Source of the DNA: Viola odorata
Taxonomy: Eukaryota; Streptophyta; Magnoliopsida; Malpighiales; Violaceae
NCBI GenBank assembly: GCA_963691705.1
Contig: OY829542.1
Location: 34,086,579 to 34,150,578, forward strand
Reading direction: 5' to 3'
DNA length: 64,000 nt
How positions within the stretch are numbered: the first letter of the stretch is position 1; the number at the start of each line of letters is the position of its first letter. The notes beneath the pieces were generated by a model. That model ran no database searches. It was given only the letters and a program-made list of their open reading frames with translations, and was not told the DNA's origin. A program made the translations under genes and the position numbers. Positions 40,169 through 51,731 of the stretch are shown piece by piece.

Positions 40169-40318
40169 TAAGCCCAACTGAAAATGAGCTCGAGTGTTTA
40201 CCAAGGGCTAACGCCCTTTCTTCGTGAGGTATCAGAGCGTTTCCTTGTCAGAAGGTGGTTTAGATGATTTCTGTCAGGGCTTATAAATTGCACGTCCCTT
40301 TCTCTTCCATATTTCGCC

Positions 40319-40759
40319 ATGGATGAACTGACCCGAAATTTCCTGATCTCCAAAACTTTGACCTTGAAGAACCTTACTGAAGGTGACATCGGCTTCCTGG
40401 AGAGGATGATCACCAAGACCTCGGAGGATATCCTGGAGTTGCAGGGGGTATTGACCCCTATTTTGTCCAAACAACTGGGGATATCTTTGGAGGACTTCAG
40501 TCCTCTGGAGAGCTTGGCGAAGCTGGCCACTACTACTGCCCACCTTGACGTGGTTGCCTCGATGCTGCAGCAGCGGAAGGACTTGCTAGCCTGCTGCTTG
40601 AAGGGGATGAGGGCCTGCTCCGCTGAGCTGACCTCCGTTGCTGACGCGCTAAGGGATATCCCGGTCGTACTAGGGGAGGATGATGCCGGATCCAATGCCT
40701 TACCGCTGCCTTTGTTTCCTCTTGTTGCCTTTCTCTTATGCTTTTATGTATATATCTGA
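40319..40759 (+). CDS. Opposite-strand gene 1 of element C (unknown)
   Basis: 146 codons, open, starting MDELTRNFLISKTL. Mostly helical, with a Leu-rich end that looks hydrophobic. A TTATAAAT box lies near 40281, about 40 bp upstream of the ATG. The upstream motif ATCAGAGCG-TTCCTTG (40231) recurs at 41111 ahead of gene 2, suggesting that each gene has its own related promoter. No family recognised. Confidence 0.5.
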   Translation: MDELTRNFLISKTLTLKNLTEGDIGFLERMITKTSEDILELQGVLTPILSKQLGISLEDFSPLESLAKLATTTAHLDVVASMLQQRKDLLACCLKGMRACSAELTSVADALRDIPVVLGEDDAGSNALPLPLFPLVAFLLCFYVYI

Positions 40760-41202
40760 ACGCTGAGGCCGCTCAGGCCATGAATAAATGGTTGTTTTTG
40801 CTTTTTCCAGTCTTTTTTTTGTCTCGTTTATTTCTTGCTGCATTGGCTGAATGTGTTGGTGGCAAGCCCAACTGAAAATGAGCCTTCTTCAGCACATACC
40901 CTTTCAGTGGTTGCGTTCCATGAATGAGCAATGAATGCTTTGACTCAACTGTTTCCAAAGCCGCCGTTCCAGGGGTGAGTGATTGGGTAGTTATTTGGTG
41001 CCTTTTGATTGGCGCATTTAACGAGCAGGTATATTGGTGCCGGATCAGCTTCTGCTATTGCGGTTATTTTTCCCAGACATCTTAATTGATTTTTCAGGAT
41101 CTGTGCGAGGATCAGAGCGCTTCCTTGGTTATTTAAGGGAAATGCTTTCCCTTTCCCTGTTCATCTTCATCTTTTCCTTCTCTTTGTTTTTTGTAGGTCA
41201 GA

Positions 41203-41658
41203 ATGACAGATTTTTGCGGGCGTGATTCCTTGCCAACACCTCTGACTTTGCCGGATTCGGATAATCCTCCTCCGACTCCACCGTGGAGACCTACTAAATG
41301 TCCTGCTAGACACCAGGGTCGCAAGAAACCAGTGAAAGTGAAGAAGCAGACCTTTGAGTCCTTCTTTGCCGGCTTTGTGCCCCACTACATGATACTACCG
41401 AAAGGTGATGAAGCGTCACCGTCTGCCCCTCCTCCTCCTTCTTTCGAGAATGAGGCTCTTTCTCACGACACTGATTTAAAGCCAGCAGCTTCTACCGTTG
41501 GGGAGAGTTCCCGTGCCTGTTATGACAAGGCGGTAGCCCATGCGACAAAGCTTGTGCCCAAACCTGTCGAATATTTCTTTTCCTACAACAGTCAATTGCC
41601 GTCGTCCCCGGAGGACTATGAGTACTGCTATGACATGGATTGGGCTGATGAGGATTAA
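41203..41658 (+). CDS. Opposite-strand gene 2 of element C (unknown)
   Basis: 151 codons, open, starting MTDFCGRDSLPTP. Pro-rich N-terminus, a basic patch (RKKPVKVKKQ), FAGFVPHYM, and an acidic Tyr-rich end (DYEYCYDMDWADED). No family recognised. It follows the second ATCAGAGCGCTTCCTTG motif. Confidence 0.5.
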   Translation: MTDFCGRDSLPTPLTLPDSDNPPPTPPWRPTKCPARHQGRKKPVKVKKQTFESFFAGFVPHYMILPKGDEASPSAPPPPSFENEALSHDTDLKPAASTVGESSRACYDKAVAHATKLVPKPVEYFFSYNSQLPSSPEDYEYCYDMDWADED

Positions 41659-42149
41659 CGCCTCTGTGTTGTATATGCCTATTGGCATTTTATGAATAAG
41701 ATGATGTTTTCTGCCTTTTTCTTTTGTCGTTATTTCCGTTAGCCTACTAGTCCTTGGTGATAGCCAGCGTAAGTGGTTGGCTTGGCCGAGGCAGTCGCTT
41801 CACAGTTATCTTGACTGGGTCAACTTTGTCGCCCTTTTGGGGAATTACGACGAATAACTTCTCTTTTTCCAATTTCTTTAATGCGCTTCCACGTGGCTAA
41901 CCTCTTTTTACACGCGTCTCCGCGTGATTGGTGGCTCGATTAATACGGTGGCATTTTAATCCTTTAAGAGGGGTCATTTTTCTTTTTTCAGGACTTTGCC
42001 CTTGCTTCGAATTTTTTCTCTTATCTTCCTTCGTCTTCTTCCCCGAATATCTCACCGGCCGTCCGTCGTCGTCTGCCGATTCCTCTGTAACTCTCCCCTT
42101 TCAAGGTACCAATTCAATCCTTCTCAGATTTCCTTTTCGCTGGTTTGTT

Positions 42150-44265
42150 ATGGCAAGAAATAGACCTCGCCAGGTTATCTGGAAACCCATGGATCCAGAG
42201 GTCGCGCAATCACCTAGTATTTTTACATGCGATGTGGTTCTGAAAGCCGAACCGGAGGAACACGATATTACCTTTCCTCCTGGGTATGAGCCCTCTATCC
42301 CTGGAAGTGATATGCGGCTCCATAATCCGGCGTGGGGTTACAGTAGGCTTTTTTAATTTAAGATGTTCCTTTACGGTTTCCGCTATCCTGTTCATGAATC
42401 GATACTAACGCTGCTGCGGGAGTATAACCTTAATCCTGCCCAGATAACTCCCTCTTCCTGGTGTGCGGTTTATGCTTTTCTTCGCGCTTGCGAGTTGAAG
42501 AACATTTCTACCCCATCTCTCAATTTATTTCGCAAATTCTTTAGTATGAATTGCCATAATTGTTTAATCGAAATTACTCCTCGGTGGAATGACGCGCTCG
42601 TGCAGTCGTTCTGGCAGCGTTTTCACGGCTTTAAGAAGGGTGTAGCTGATTGGAAAAACAGTTTCTTTGTTCTGGAGCTACCGTCCCGTTTGTGGCGTCT
42701 TACTTTTAACCAGGAATTGATAGGCCCCATTTGGTCGAATCCCTCGATATTGACCAGGGCTGAGTTAGAGCAAGCTAATGCCCTATTAGACGAAGATACT
42801 CACTACCGCATCCGCGACTTTGCTTTGTTCAAGCCTCTGGAGGAGTGCGCTATGGGTGAGTCTGCCTCTTTTCGCACTATCTTTGCTGTTGTCTTTGCAT
42901 GTTTCTTTTGTTATAGGATGCTAACGGTTAATTCCCAGGTGACGCTGGCGCTCCTTTGAATGTTACGCCACTTCAAACTTTACCAGCTTCCCCCCTGCCG
43001 ATGGCTCTAATCAGGGTAGCGTTCGTCCCCCGAGGAGGAGAACCAAGACGGTTGCCCGGGGAGGGCGAAAGCCCGTTAGCTCTGCCCGAGTTTCTCGCTT
43101 TGTGGAAACTTGGCTACCGGAGCGTCGCAAGAGGATGGACTCGAGCCCAGCCGCAACGACGGTGATTGCTAGTGATGATGAGGATGTGGATGTGAAGTCG
43201 GACCTTTGCCATGCCTCTTCCTTGCGTCGAAAAAAACTTCGATTTGCCACGGGTGAGCAAGCCACCGGGACTTCTTCTGTAGATGCAACAACTATTCCTA
43301 TCTCTGCCGCTTCGACTGGGACGAGTGCCTCCCAACCGGTGGGAGTTACTGAGGCGCCGGCTGCTACGTGTTCTACCAAGGCGGAGGTTCCATCGACAAC
43401 GTGTCCTCTTCCTACAGTTGACGCTCCCGATTCTCCAATTTCTCATTGCATTCCTGACGTAGCCGCTACACCTTCTACTGCGGATTCGACTGCTGGGCTA
43501 CTGCCTAAAGTCCTTCCACAACTGTTCTTTTCTCCTATCACGGATGTTTTTCCCGGGAGTTCTTCTCCCGCTTCGTCAATCAATCTTTCTTATGGCAGTC
43601 CTACCGAGACCCCCTCCTACCGTATGGGCTTGAAGGGATTCTGTTTTGATGGTCTTCGTGCTGTCGGGGTTCCCCAACCTTTTTCCAGAGATGAGTTTAC
43701 TGCGCCTTTGATAGGAGAGATGCTGGGCTCCCAGAAGGAGAAGGAAAAGTTTCTTCAGCTTCCTCCACCGGCTCGTCTTCGCCATATGATGAATGATTCT
43801 CTGGATTTCTTCCGTCACCTGAACTATCTGTTCGAGATTCATGATCGCGAGTCACGCAATTTTTCCAACGCGCTGTGCATTAAGCAAGTGCAGCTTGAGA
43901 AAGCGGTGGAGCAAATGGGGTTGCTAACGCGTCTTTGCGATGAGTCGCAAAAGGAATTAAACAGAGAGAGGTCTGTCGGGAAAGCAAAGGTGGAGGTTCT
44001 GGAGGTAGAGTTAGCGCTGGAGAGGAAGAAAAATCTCCTTCTTCGCGAAGAGATGTCTGCTCGAGACGAGGAGTCCGCTAGGACATCATTAAAGGAGGAA
44101 TGGTAGAAGAAGAAGGTCTTGGAAGTCTTCGTTTCTGGATTCACGACCCGTTTCAAGGGTAATTCTTCTGACCCTGCCCAGGTTGCTGATTATATTTCTA
44201 CCGTGATGGATGAGGTTAGCAAAGGCGGGATCGGTCCTTCTGCTCCAGAAGGGGAAAGGGTCTAA
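42150..44265 (+). pseudogene. Opposite-strand gene 3 of element C: putative gypsy-type transposon protein
   Basis: Exon 1 (42150-42855) starts MARNRPRQVIWKP and has one in-frame TAA at 42354-42356. It contains FPPGYEPSIPGSD, YPVHESILTLLREYNLNP and WCAVYAFLRACE, the pattern of the plant family Pfam calls 'putative gypsy type transposon' (PF04195, from memory). A GTGAGT donor at 42856, CTAAC branch site near 42921 and CCCAG acceptor at 42938 suggest an intron; the phase then needs one further indel. The second part (open from 43102) is Thr/Ser-rich and ends in a coiled coil, with a TAG at 44104-44106 before the final stop at 44263. Confidence 0.6.
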
Positions 44266-44734
44266 CGCCAACGATTGGGGCGCTGCTTTGCTTCTCGAGA
44301 AGTGTCACAACGGGTTTCTGGACCCTCCCTTGTTATTCTTATTGTTGTCTGCTTCTATTTTTTCCTGAAAACCATTTGTCATTATTCCTCTTGTAATAAT
44401 GTTGACGCTACATAACCTTTATCGCATTCGTGTGAATTGTTGTGATGCTATCGCCATCTCTTCATTATCTTCCTTGTGTTGCCGCGCCGTTTGGCTAAGC
44501 CAGCACTGCTTTTTAGGCCATTAAATACCGCAGTCCTTCCATTTAATGCGATCTGAAAAGCAATGATGGAAAATGACACGTGTCTTTCTATGAAAAGGCG
44601 TTTGAAGCAAGCGTCTTCTAGGGAGACGTGAATCGCTGAAGCGTTTAAACTTGTATCTTCTCGCGCGTGCCTTATTTCCCGACGCGCTGCTTTGCCATGT
44701 GTCCGTCGTTGATTGGTCACGCCCTTTCAGTGTT

Positions 44735-44742
44735 ATATATAA
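44735..44742 (+). promoter_or_regulatory. TATA box upstream of opposite-strand gene 4
   Basis: TATATAAT about 170 bp before the ATG at 44907. Plant TATA boxes lie about 30 bp upstream of the start site, which would leave a leader of about 140 bases. Confidence 0.4.
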
Positions 44743-44906
44743 TGTTTTTCCTTCCTCATTTTTCTTTTTTAATCTCCTCTCTCGCACGCTGCTGCTTTCT
44801 GGACAAACAACTCGCGGCGCTCTCTTCTTTTTGGTCTGAGACTCCTGGTGTTCTCTTTGCGAAGGTACACACCCTTTCTTTGGTCGTCGCTTCTCCTTTA
44901 TTGGTG

Positions 44907-47200
44907 ATGGCTAAGACTAAGAGATCTTCCGATGAGGGGGATCCTCAAGGGTCCGCCGGAGAAGAAAAAATTAACATTACACCCACTTCTCTCTATACTC
45001 TGCCCTTAGTTAATCGTAGACTTGCTGAGTGTAATGCGCGATTTCCCAGAGAATATCCCGTGCACGCTGCTTCCGAAGGACTTCGCCTGAACAGCGTTCT
45101 GCCCGGTAATAGTAGAATATTATATGCTAAGTTATTTGACCATGTGTTTTGTCTTCCTCTTGACCCGCTTGTCGAGTTGCTATTGGCTGATTCTGATTTG
45201 GCTCCGGCTCAATTGAGCCCTAACGCGATTTGCGTTGTCAGTGCCTTTGCCGCACTGTGCCGTTTCAAGGGGATCGAGTCTCCCACTCTAGCCCTGCTTC
45301 ATGACATTTTCCAGTTGTATTCTCGTAAGGGGGTGATATCAATATCCCCTCGTTATGAAGATGGCTCATTGAAGCCCTTTACCTGGAAGCTTATGGGTAT
45401 CGAGTCTTCTGTTCCTCATTAGAAAGAAGAGTTTTTCATTATCGATCTGCCCGAGCCGTTATGGAGGGCCGACTTCAATGAGAAAATTAAAGATGGGGCT
45501 TGGGGCCATCGTAAACCCCTTTCTGATCCAGAAGATGGCTGGTTGAAGACGCTACTTCAACTAGATTTCAGCGTCGATGCCCGAAAAGTGGCTAACGGTC
45601 TGGAAATGGAACAGTGCAAAAAGGGTGAGCGTTTGCCCTTTTTCTTTTTGTACTGCCAAGAGGTACTAACGCTAACGTTTCTTTAACTGTGCAGTGCCTC
45701 CGCCTGGTTGGGAGCCTGAGTACTTCCGGAGGAAGAGGAAACAGGAACAAAGGAAGAAAGCTGCCGTCGCCGCCAGGGCTGCTGCTGCTGCTGCCGCTGC
45801 GGAAGAGGAAGGCATTGCTACCGCTACGGGTACTACCTCCTCGCCACCTCCTCGCACCCTTGTTGCAAGGAAGAAGAGAGTGAGGAAAACACGTGCCACG
45901 CAACCCGTTTCCTCCCACACTGTTGTTTCTTTAGAGGCAACAGTTGATCCCATTCCTACCGCAATACCTCTGGTTTCCACAGTCACCCAGGTATGCGTTC
46001 ATTTCTCTATAAGGTTTTCTTTTCTTCTGTATAATTTTCTTATCATGCGTGCACTGCGTTTCCTAGGAGGCTTCCACTATTTCTGCTCAGTCAACCTCTC
46101 CAGGTGATATGTTTGTTGCTGAGATCCTTCGAGAGCGTCAGAAGAAGGCTCGCTATGAGCTTCAGCACAACCCTACCTCTTCTGCTGCGAATCCTTCTCT
46201 GAACGTCCCTGAAGGCGGCGGTATTCCTGCCGAGCAATCACAGGGTATTGATTTCGGTGGTAGTCCTCGCGTTTTAGGTGATTCCTCCACCGCGACAGGC
46301 TATAACGCAAGTGCCCTTAACCTTGAAGTACTTGGTGGAGATGGGTCCCCAGTGCCCAACGCGGGAGGTTCCGGCAGTCGACCCTCTTCTCCTGCCGCTC
46401 TGTTCTTTGTTCCGATGTCTCCTCCCACTATCGCGAGAGGTGGCCCTGCCCCTGCTTTGATAGTCGGTGCCTCTACTTATAATCCTCCCCTCATGCCCAC
46501 TCATCATATTGGTTTGCGTTCCTTCATGGACAACATTTTGCAATTTCCTGCCGGGACTGATCATGATTCCATTCTCGCATCTACCTCTTACCTGGTAGCA
46601 GAGATTATGTCTCTTCCAAGGGAGAGGGATGCCTTTGCGGCTAGGAGTGAGCAGGAGCGTATAAACTTTCTTCGCTCCCAAGCGCTTTCTTTTTTCTGCC
46701 ACCTCCATTACATGGATGAGGAGAATGCTAGGATTGTCGCAAACGGGCAGGGGGAGATAACCAGGTTGCAGAACGAGCGCTAGAGTTTTGTGGATGCGCT
46801 TAACCTTGCCAACCAAGAAATGGAGTCTGCCCGACAGGAAGTGACGACTGTCAAGCAAGAGCTGGAGGCTGTCAAGCACGCTTTGGAGGAGGAGAAACGG
46901 AAAGGTGCCAATCTGACCGAACGCCTTTCTCGTGAGGAGAATGAGTTGCGCTAGGAGAGGCAGAGGAATGCCGAGCTGACTGCTAATCTGGCTTTAAACG
47001 TTGAGAAGAATCAGTGGTACTTGAAGGAAGGCGCAGGGCTCATGTCGGAGGCGTTGATGCATCATTATGGGGTAGAAAAACTCCGTATTGATGAGCTGTC
47101 AGCGTATTTTGATAGGAGAGTCTCCACTATTACTGATGACGACTTCTATTTATGGAAATCGAAGCAGCAAGGAGGAGTCAACGCACCACCCGCTCCTTAG
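44907..47200 (+). pseudogene. Opposite-strand gene 4 of element C: paralogue of gene 3
   Basis: Starts MAKTKRSSDEG. Exon 1 has YPVHAASEGLRL, FCLPLDPLVELLLAD and a TAG at 45421-45423, then LPEPLWRADFNEKIK, up to a GTGAGC donor near 45627. A TGTGCAG acceptor near 45693 leads into PPPGWEPEYFRRKRKQE with a poly-Ala run; another intron follows (GTATGC near 45991, CCTAG near 46066). The last part (46109 on) ends in a long coiled coil with stops at 46781-46783 and 46952-46954. It shares architecture with gene 3, so the two probably arose by tandem duplication. Confidence 0.65.
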
Positions 47201-47689
47201 TTTTTTGAATTTAGATATATTCTGATTTTTGCGGCCGACGAGCCCTTCCTTGTTTTGTAATATTAACGATATCACTTTTTGCCTTGGTTGGGCTACCCCT
47301 TTTGAACGGAACTTCTTTGTCTGCTCTGTTTCATAATACTGCTTGCGCAATTATTCGTCCGTGGCGTTTGCTGCCGCGCCTCTATAGATATGCCCACTTT
47401 GCTCTCGCATGACCTTCTTACAGGTTCCTCAGCTGCCTTTTCGATGGCCTTATCGTTGCCTTCCGATAGTATTTCCAAGAATGACTCAGCATTGCTCAGA
47501 TTCAAATCACCCTTTGTTGTCGGGGGAGCTTTCTTGCCCCATTAGGCCTGCTGCGACGTTGTTGTTGCAGTACGGATGTCTTTCCAGCCTTACTTCGCTG
47601 GGTATCGACCGCTCAATTTCTAGCTGGAATGTCCCCTCCTTCCTTCCGCCGGAGATTGGCTTGGGGAGTGCCTCATCTTAGCGACCTGT
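47201..47689. other. Non-coding DNA between gene 4 and the repeat array
   Basis: No frame or motif I can support, apart from what may be the 3' untranslated region of gene 4. Confidence 0.5.
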
Positions 47690-48165
47690 CTGATCAGGAC
47701 CAGCTATCGCAAGGATAGGATTTTCACTCCTAAGCGTTGAAACCTCGCGTCCCTGGAACGTACCTCATCTCAATGGGCCGTCTATGTGAGCACGGTTGCC
47801 ACAAGGATAGGATTTTCACTTCCAGGACGGAGTTGGTCTCTCCTTGGGGTCGTGCCTCGTCTTAATGGGTCGTTTCTGTGAGCACGGTTGCCACAAGGAT
47901 AGGATTTTCACTCCCAAGGATACCAGGGCGTGCCTCGTCTTAATGGGCCGTCTATGTGAGCACAGTTGCCACAAGGATAGGATTTTCACTCCCGAGAGCG
48001 TTTGGGGTCGTGCCTCGTCTTAATGGGTCGTCTGTGTGAGCACGGTTTCCACAAGGATAGGATTTTCACTCCCAACGCTTAGTCATGCCAGGGCGTGCCT
48101 CGTCTTAGTGAGCTGTCTGATCAGGACCAGCCATCACAAGGATAGGATTTTCACTCCTGGCATGC
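47690..48165. repeat. Tandem array, six units of 70-92 bp, in element C
   Basis: The core AAGGATAGGATTTTCACT occurs six times at irregular spacing, near 47711, 47803, 47895, 47983, 48053 and 48138. Each core is preceded by GTGCCTCGTCTTA-TG-like sequence and a TGAGCACGGTTGCCAC or TCAGGACCAGCCATCAC block. It lies between the convergent ends of integrase and gene 4, so it may hold terminators for both strands (inference). Confidence 0.85.
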
Positions 48166-48250
48166 TTCTCTATCTGCATTTTATTCAACAACGAACGCAC
48201 AGAAAGATATATCTTGTTAGAATAGTATTGATGTTACCAGATAGGGTGAG

Positions 48251-48829
48251 CTAGTTCCTAGCGTGGTATAGCTTCAGCCGGGCTATATTCCACGAGTTCT
48301 GTAGAGGCATTCCATCGAGCGTTTCCAAGTGGTAAGCTCCTCTCCCCACAATACGGGTGACGCGATACGGTCCATCCCAGTTTGGGCTGAGTTTGTCCAT
48401 GCGCTGCCTTGCCGCTCGTCTATCTCTGAGCACTAAATCCCCAGCTTTGAGCAATCGCTCTCTCACTTGCCGGTTGTGGTATTGCGCCATTTTTCTTTTG
48501 TAGTGTAGAGTTTTCAGCAGTGTTTCCTCATGTGTTTCTAGTAGGGCGTCAAGGTTAGCACGTAACCTTTCCTCGTTATTTTCTTCTCTGAAATGAGCCA
48601 CCCGAAGGCTCATCATTCTGATCTCAACCGGTGTGACAGCTTCGGTTCTGAATGCTAACGCAAACGGGGTCTCTCCAGTGCCGGTCTTGACAGTCATGCG
48701 ATAGGCCCATAGTACGTATGGCAGTTCGTCCGGCCATTTCTTTTTGGAACCTTCCAGGTTTCTTTTGATGCCACTAAGGATGCTGTGGTTGGTTACCTCT
48801 GCCTGGCCATTGGTTTGGGGGTGTGCCAC
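48251..48829 (-). pseudogene. Integrase C-terminal part of element C
   Basis: 192 codons: HPQTNGQAEVTNHSIL supplies the catalytic Glu of the DDE core, followed by WAYRMTVKTGTGETPF and the C-terminal domain with NWDGPYRVTRIVGRGAYHLE. One in-frame stop near 48842 separates it from the upstream core. Confidence 0.85.
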
Positions 48830-48841
48830 GGAAGAGAACCT

Positions 48842-51046
48842 TTATTCGATCTGGAATTCCGCACACTGATCCCTGAAGAATTGGCTTGTGAACTGTGCTC
48901 CTTTGTCGCTAACCAGTATGCGCGGAACCCCGAATCGCATGATGACTTGGTGTTTGAAAAAATGCCAAATTTTTTCAGTGGTGATGGTGGCTAACGCCTC
49001 GGCTTCGGCCCATTTTGTGAAGTAGTCTACCGCCACGACCACGAATTTTAGCTGAGATCTAGCCATTGGAAACGGGCCTAATATGTCAATGCCCCATTTG
49101 GCAAATGGGTATGGAGCAATTATTTCTGAGATTGGCGTGGCCGGTTTTCGAGGGATCTTAGCGTATTCCTGACATTTCTGACAGGTTTTCAAGAAGTTAT
49201 GGCAATCTCTTCGTATGGTGGGCCAGTAGAATCCCGACCGAAAGACTTGAGCTGCCAGAGTATCGCTCGCGATGTGCATGCCGCATATCCCTTCGTGAAT
49301 TTCTCTCAGCACATGCAGGCCTTCTTGTTCCGTTATGCATTTAGCGGCTGGATGGGAGAAGCACCTCCGTATTAACTCTCCATTGTAATATGTACATCGC
49401 GCCGCCTGTTTTAGGATTTTCCTTCTTTCCGCAATTTCTTCTGGTAGCCTATCATGCTTCAGATATTCTACCATTGGGATCCTCCAGTCACTTTCTATTT
49501 CTTCCACACACAACGATGTTTGCTCCTCCATGAAAGAGGGTATGGATAGCTCCCCGTAATGTACCTCGTTGGGTATGGAGGCGTTTGCGTTGGCTGCCAT
49601 CTTGGTGAGGTTATCGGCCTCTTCGTTACTTTCTCTGGGGATGTGTTCGAAGATGACGCGAGTGCCTTTTTTCTGCATCTCCGACAGCTCACGCTTTACT
49701 TTGGCCAAGTACTGAATCATGACGGGTTCTCGGGCTTGGGAGTTTCCAAGGACTTGATCCATTATCAATTTAGAGTCTCCTCGTATCTTTAGGCGCAAGC
49801 CGTATTGCTCTTCCGCCACGGTAGAGGCTTCGACGGAGAAGGTGTTTCCAATTCTGAGTCCTGCAAGCACCGCTTCATATTCAGCGGCGTTGTTGGATAA
49901 CGGCTGCAGGATTCTGAAGGCATATCGCATTTCCATGCCGTTTGGCCCCACCAGGAAAACGCCTGCTCCTGCTAGCTCTTGATTTTTTGCGCCGTCCACG
50001 TGAATAACCCATGAGTCTGCGTGCATTTCCGGGAACGGTAGGCATGAGTTTTCTGGTTCTTCCTCTGACAGTTTTTCCAACACCTCCTTGGTGAATGTGC
50101 ACTCCGCTATGAAGTCAGCTAGCGCCTGGGTTTTTATTGCCGGCCTGGCTTTGTATTGCAGCCTGTATTGTTCGAGCTCGATTGCCCAAATCAACATTCT
50201 CCCTGAGGACTCAGGCTTTCTAAAAACATTTCTCAGCAGCTGATCAGTTAGTACGGTAACATGGTGGGCTTGGAAGTACCGGTCCATCTTTTGCGTTGCC
50301 TGTATTAGAGCAAGCGCTATCTTTTCGATGCGGGCGTATCGCAGCTCCGCGTCTTTTAATATATAACTCACAAAAAATACATGGCGGTGTACATGCCCTT
50401 CACTTCGTACGAGGACGGCGCTGACTACCTCGTCAGCTACTCCTAGGTATAGGTATAGCTCATCGCCGAAGTCAGGCCTCGTTAGCACTAGATCGGATGA
50501 CAAGTAGGCTTTCAGTCCTGCAAACGCGTTTTCACATTCCTCTGTCCACCCGAATGGGGCCTTATTTCGAATGACCTTGAAAAAGGGGAGGCATCTCTCT
50601 CCTTGCTTAGATATGAACCGTCCTAACGCGATGATGCGGCCAGTGAGCTTTTGTATTTCCTTGACGGTTCGCGGGGATATCATGTCCTGAATGGCCTTTA
50701 CCTTTGAAGGGTTAGGCTGGATACCCTTTCGGCTGACCACGTAGCCCAAGAATTTTCCCATTTCGAACGCGAACATACACTTTCGTGGGTTCAGCTTCAT
50801 TTTGTATTTTTTCATCACATTGAAAACTTCTTCCAAGTCAGCAAGATGGTCTCCGAAGCTTCGACTTTTAATCAGAATATCGTCCACGTAGGCCTCTACA
50901 TTTTTCCCTATTTGCTTTTCGAAAATCTTATTCGCCATGCGCTGGAACGTTGCCCCGGTGTTCTTCAGCCCAAACGGCATTGCGGTGTAGCAAGATGTAG
51001 CCCTAGGGGTGATGAAGGCAGTTTTTTCTTCATCTTCTGCGGCCAT
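48842..51046 (-). pseudogene. pol: RT (C-terminal part), two RNases H and integrase core of element C
   Basis: 734 open codons. RT: PFGLKNTGATFQRM, then AYVDDILIKS near 50900. First RNase H around 50450-50200. Archaeal-type RNase H: WVIHVDGAKNQELAGAG near 50010 and NNAAEYEAVLAGLRIG near 49880. Integrase: EIHEGICGMH and CHNFLKTCQKCQEY zinc domain near 49300-49165, WGIDILGPFP (first Asp) near 49065, LVSDKGAQFTS (second Asp) near 48910. Most of pol is in good condition and could still make a fragment. Confidence 0.9.
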
Positions 51047-51731
51047 TGGGATTTGGTGATACCCGGAGTTGCCATCCAGAGAGCTTAAATAAGCGTACCC
51101 CGCAGTTTGGTCGACAGCTGGTCAATTCGAGGCAGGGGATAGCAATCTTTGGGACAAGCATTATTTAGGTCAGTGAAATCGATGCACATGCGCCAATCTC
51201 CGTTAGGCTTTGGAACTAGCACCGGGTTAGCCAGCCAAGTTGGGTACTGAACTTCTCGAATGAACCCCGCGTCCATGAGCTTCAGTAACTCCTTCTCGAT
51301 AGCTGCTACTTTTTCTGATGAAAAGGCGCGTCGTTTCTACTGAATAGGCTTGGTCTCAAGGCTGACGTTTAGTCGATGCTCCGCGACTTCTCGCGAGATT
51401 CCAGGCGTGTCCGCTGGTTTCCATGCGAATTCTCCCTTGCATTTTCTTAATAGTCGGGTTAGTTGCACGCTCTCTTCAGGGCTCAATTTCTCACTGACCA
51501 AGAGATTTGCCTCATTGTCCTCAGCGATAGGTATTGACATCATCTGATCTAGTGGCTGAGTGCGTTTTTCTTCTTTATCGTCGAAAGGATCGTCTGCCAC
51601 GCAAACGTAGCGATCACAACTCTTTTGAGTTATAAGCAAATAACATTCGGCTGCCAGTTTCTGGTCTCCTCTGATTGAGACCACTCCGTCCCACGAGGGG
51701 TATTTCATCCGCAGGTGTTTTTGGGATATCA
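51047..51731 (-). pseudogene. pol: Protease-RT linker and RT N-terminal part of element C
   Basis: 51732-51337 is open and has AAECYLLITQKSCDRYVCVA; a stop lies at about 51339. The next piece (51276-51085) has YPTWLANPVLVPKPNGDWRM and CIDFTDLNNACPKDCYPLPR with the RT fingers, then shifts frame near 51115. Confidence 0.85.

Noticed and set aside
45689..45986. Overlapping frames on both strands near the poly-Ala region of gene 4
   Set aside because: They are shadows of GC-rich simple sequence in the real exon.
47690..48165. CRISPR-like array of regular repeats
   Set aside because: Spacing is irregular, the 'spacers' are themselves related, no cas genes occur, and the context is a plant retrotransposon.
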